From: Winogradskyella jejuensis
GTDB taxonomy: Bacteria > Bacteroidota > Bacteroidia > Flavobacteriales > Flavobacteriaceae
Reading direction: 5' to 3'
Length of the DNA stretch: 64,000 bases
Assembly (NCBI RefSeq): GCF_900129745.1
Contig: NZ_FQWS01000001.1
Span: 558,001 to 622,000, forward strand
Of this stretch, positions 63,412 through 64,000 are shown piece by piece; the first letter of the stretch is position 1, and each line of letters begins with the position of its first letter. Both the position numbers and the translations under genes were made by a program. Below the pieces are notes generated by a model. The model was given only the letters and a program-made list of their open reading frames with translations. It did not search any database and was not told where the DNA came from.

Positions 63412-64000
63412 ATGATTAGCATAATTATTCCCGTTTTAAATGAAGCCGAAACTATTGAGCCGCTCTTGTATCACCTCATAGATTGCGCTCAACTTCAACA
63501 TATTTCTGAAATAATCGTTGTTGATGGCGGAAGTACAGATGGCACTCAAAACATTATTGAAAATCTTGATTTGAGTATCAAACTACTACATTCTAAAAAA
63601 GGTCGTGCTAAGCAAATGAATCATGGTGCAAAATATGCTTCAGGAGATATCTTATACTTTTTACATGCTGATTCTTTTCCGCCGATTAGTTACGACCAAC
63701 TCATCATTGACGAGGTTAAAAAAGGTAATAATGCAGGTTGTTTTCGTATGCAGTTTGATAGTAAACATTGGTGGTTACGCTTAGCCAGCTGGCTCACACA
63801 GTTTAGTTGGCGTGCTTGTCGTGGTGGAGACCAAAGTCAATTTATCACCAGAGCATTATTTGATGATATTGGCGGTTTTGATGAATCTTACATCATTTAT
63901 GAAGACAATATTCTCATTAACGAACTCTACAAACGGAAAGAATTTGTTGTTATCAATAAAAAAATAAAAACCTCAGCACGACTATACAAGCGTCATGGCA
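63412..64000 (+). CDS. GT2 glycosyltransferase of the arsenosugar locus, N-terminal part
   Basis: The frame starts with ATG at 63412 and is still open at the window end (196 codons). It has the GT-A/GT2 pattern: ISIIIPVLNEAETI, VVDGGSTDGTQ (36-46), LHADSFPP (the acidic metal motif) and RGGDQSQFITRALFDDIGGF. It fits the TIGR04283 (MftF-like) group named for arsenosugar biosynthesis, which may transfer the arsenoribose to glycerol or a lipid; this role is inferred from the family and the neighbours. An ATG at 63408 leads to an early stop and is not used. Confidence 0.9.
   Translation, partial: MISIIIPVLNEAETIEPLLYHLIDCAQLQHISEIIVVDGGSTDGTQNIIENLDLSIKLLHSKKGRAKQMNHGAKYASGDILYFLHADSFPPISYDQLIIDEVKKGNNAGCFRMQFDSKHWWLRLASWLTQFSWRACRGGDQSQFITRALFDDIGGFDESYIIYEDNILINELYKRKEFVVINKKIKTSARLYKRHG

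Overview
This 64 kb window is AT-rich chromosomal DNA of a bacterium in the Flavobacteriaceae (phylum Bacteroidota). The family assignment rests on several things. Promoters carry a TAnnTTTG -7 box instead of TATAAT, and ribosome binding sites are weak. The primary sigma factor is short (287 aa) and lacks region 1.1. There is a dcw cluster without murF or ddl, a class II HMG-CoA reductase paired with a GYDIA-type GHMP kinase, and many SPII lipoproteins. Genus cannot be fixed from sequence alone. Most of the window is core genome; no insertion sequence, prophage or CRISPR array is visible.

Layout. 1-6384: end of fbaA, accD (without its zinc-ribbon cysteines), an unknown lipoprotein, rpsO, pnp and rpoD. 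6570-8729: a BLUF blue-light sensor overlapping rpe, then convergent wecB. 8926-13297: a two-component pair (TPR histidine kinase plus LytTR regulator) between two small unknown proteins, then an MtfA-like peptidase. 13374-13868: a tRNA-Arg gene flanked by fragments of itself and a GIY-YIG nuclease gene, probably a minimal mobile element. 13877-29844: yqeY and the division and wall cluster, transcribed leftward in the order mraZ-rsmH-ftsL-ftsI-murE-mraY-murD-ftsW-murG-murC-ftsQ-ftsA-ftsZ, with three 10-bp-spaced MraZ-type boxes over the promoter. 30076-32159: hydrolase, ysxC and an unknown secreted protein. 32156-35470: an ABC permease and a Prc-type protease. 35626-40434: surE, a small membrane protein, lpxB, an NlpC/P60 lipoprotein and comEC. 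40444-44956: thioredoxin-like protein, POT transporter and DPP-IV-like peptidase. 45107-47316: mevalonate-pathway genes. 47372-55141: envelope biogenesis genes (SurA/PpiD-like isomerase, CNNM/CBS protein, LptC, TPR protein, FadL-like outer-membrane protein) and coaX. 55248-55323: tRNA-Phe.

55443-64000 holds the most distinctive system, an arsenosugar biosynthesis locus. It has an AhpD-like protein, the radical SAM enzyme ArsS, a secreted rhodanese, a DUF2064 nucleotidyl/glycosyltransferase, purine nucleoside phosphorylase, the arsenite methyltransferase ArsM, an Mpo1-like protein, a fatty-acid hydroxylase, a DUF547 lipoprotein and a GT2 glycosyltransferase cut by the window end. A plausible route, inferred from families and order, starts with ArsM making dimethylarsenite. 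ArsS adds a 5'-deoxyadenosyl group, the phosphorylase removes adenine, and the two transferases activate the arsenoribose and transfer it to an aglycone. The adjacent Mpo1 and hydroxylase genes raise the possibility of a lipid branch, which remains untested.
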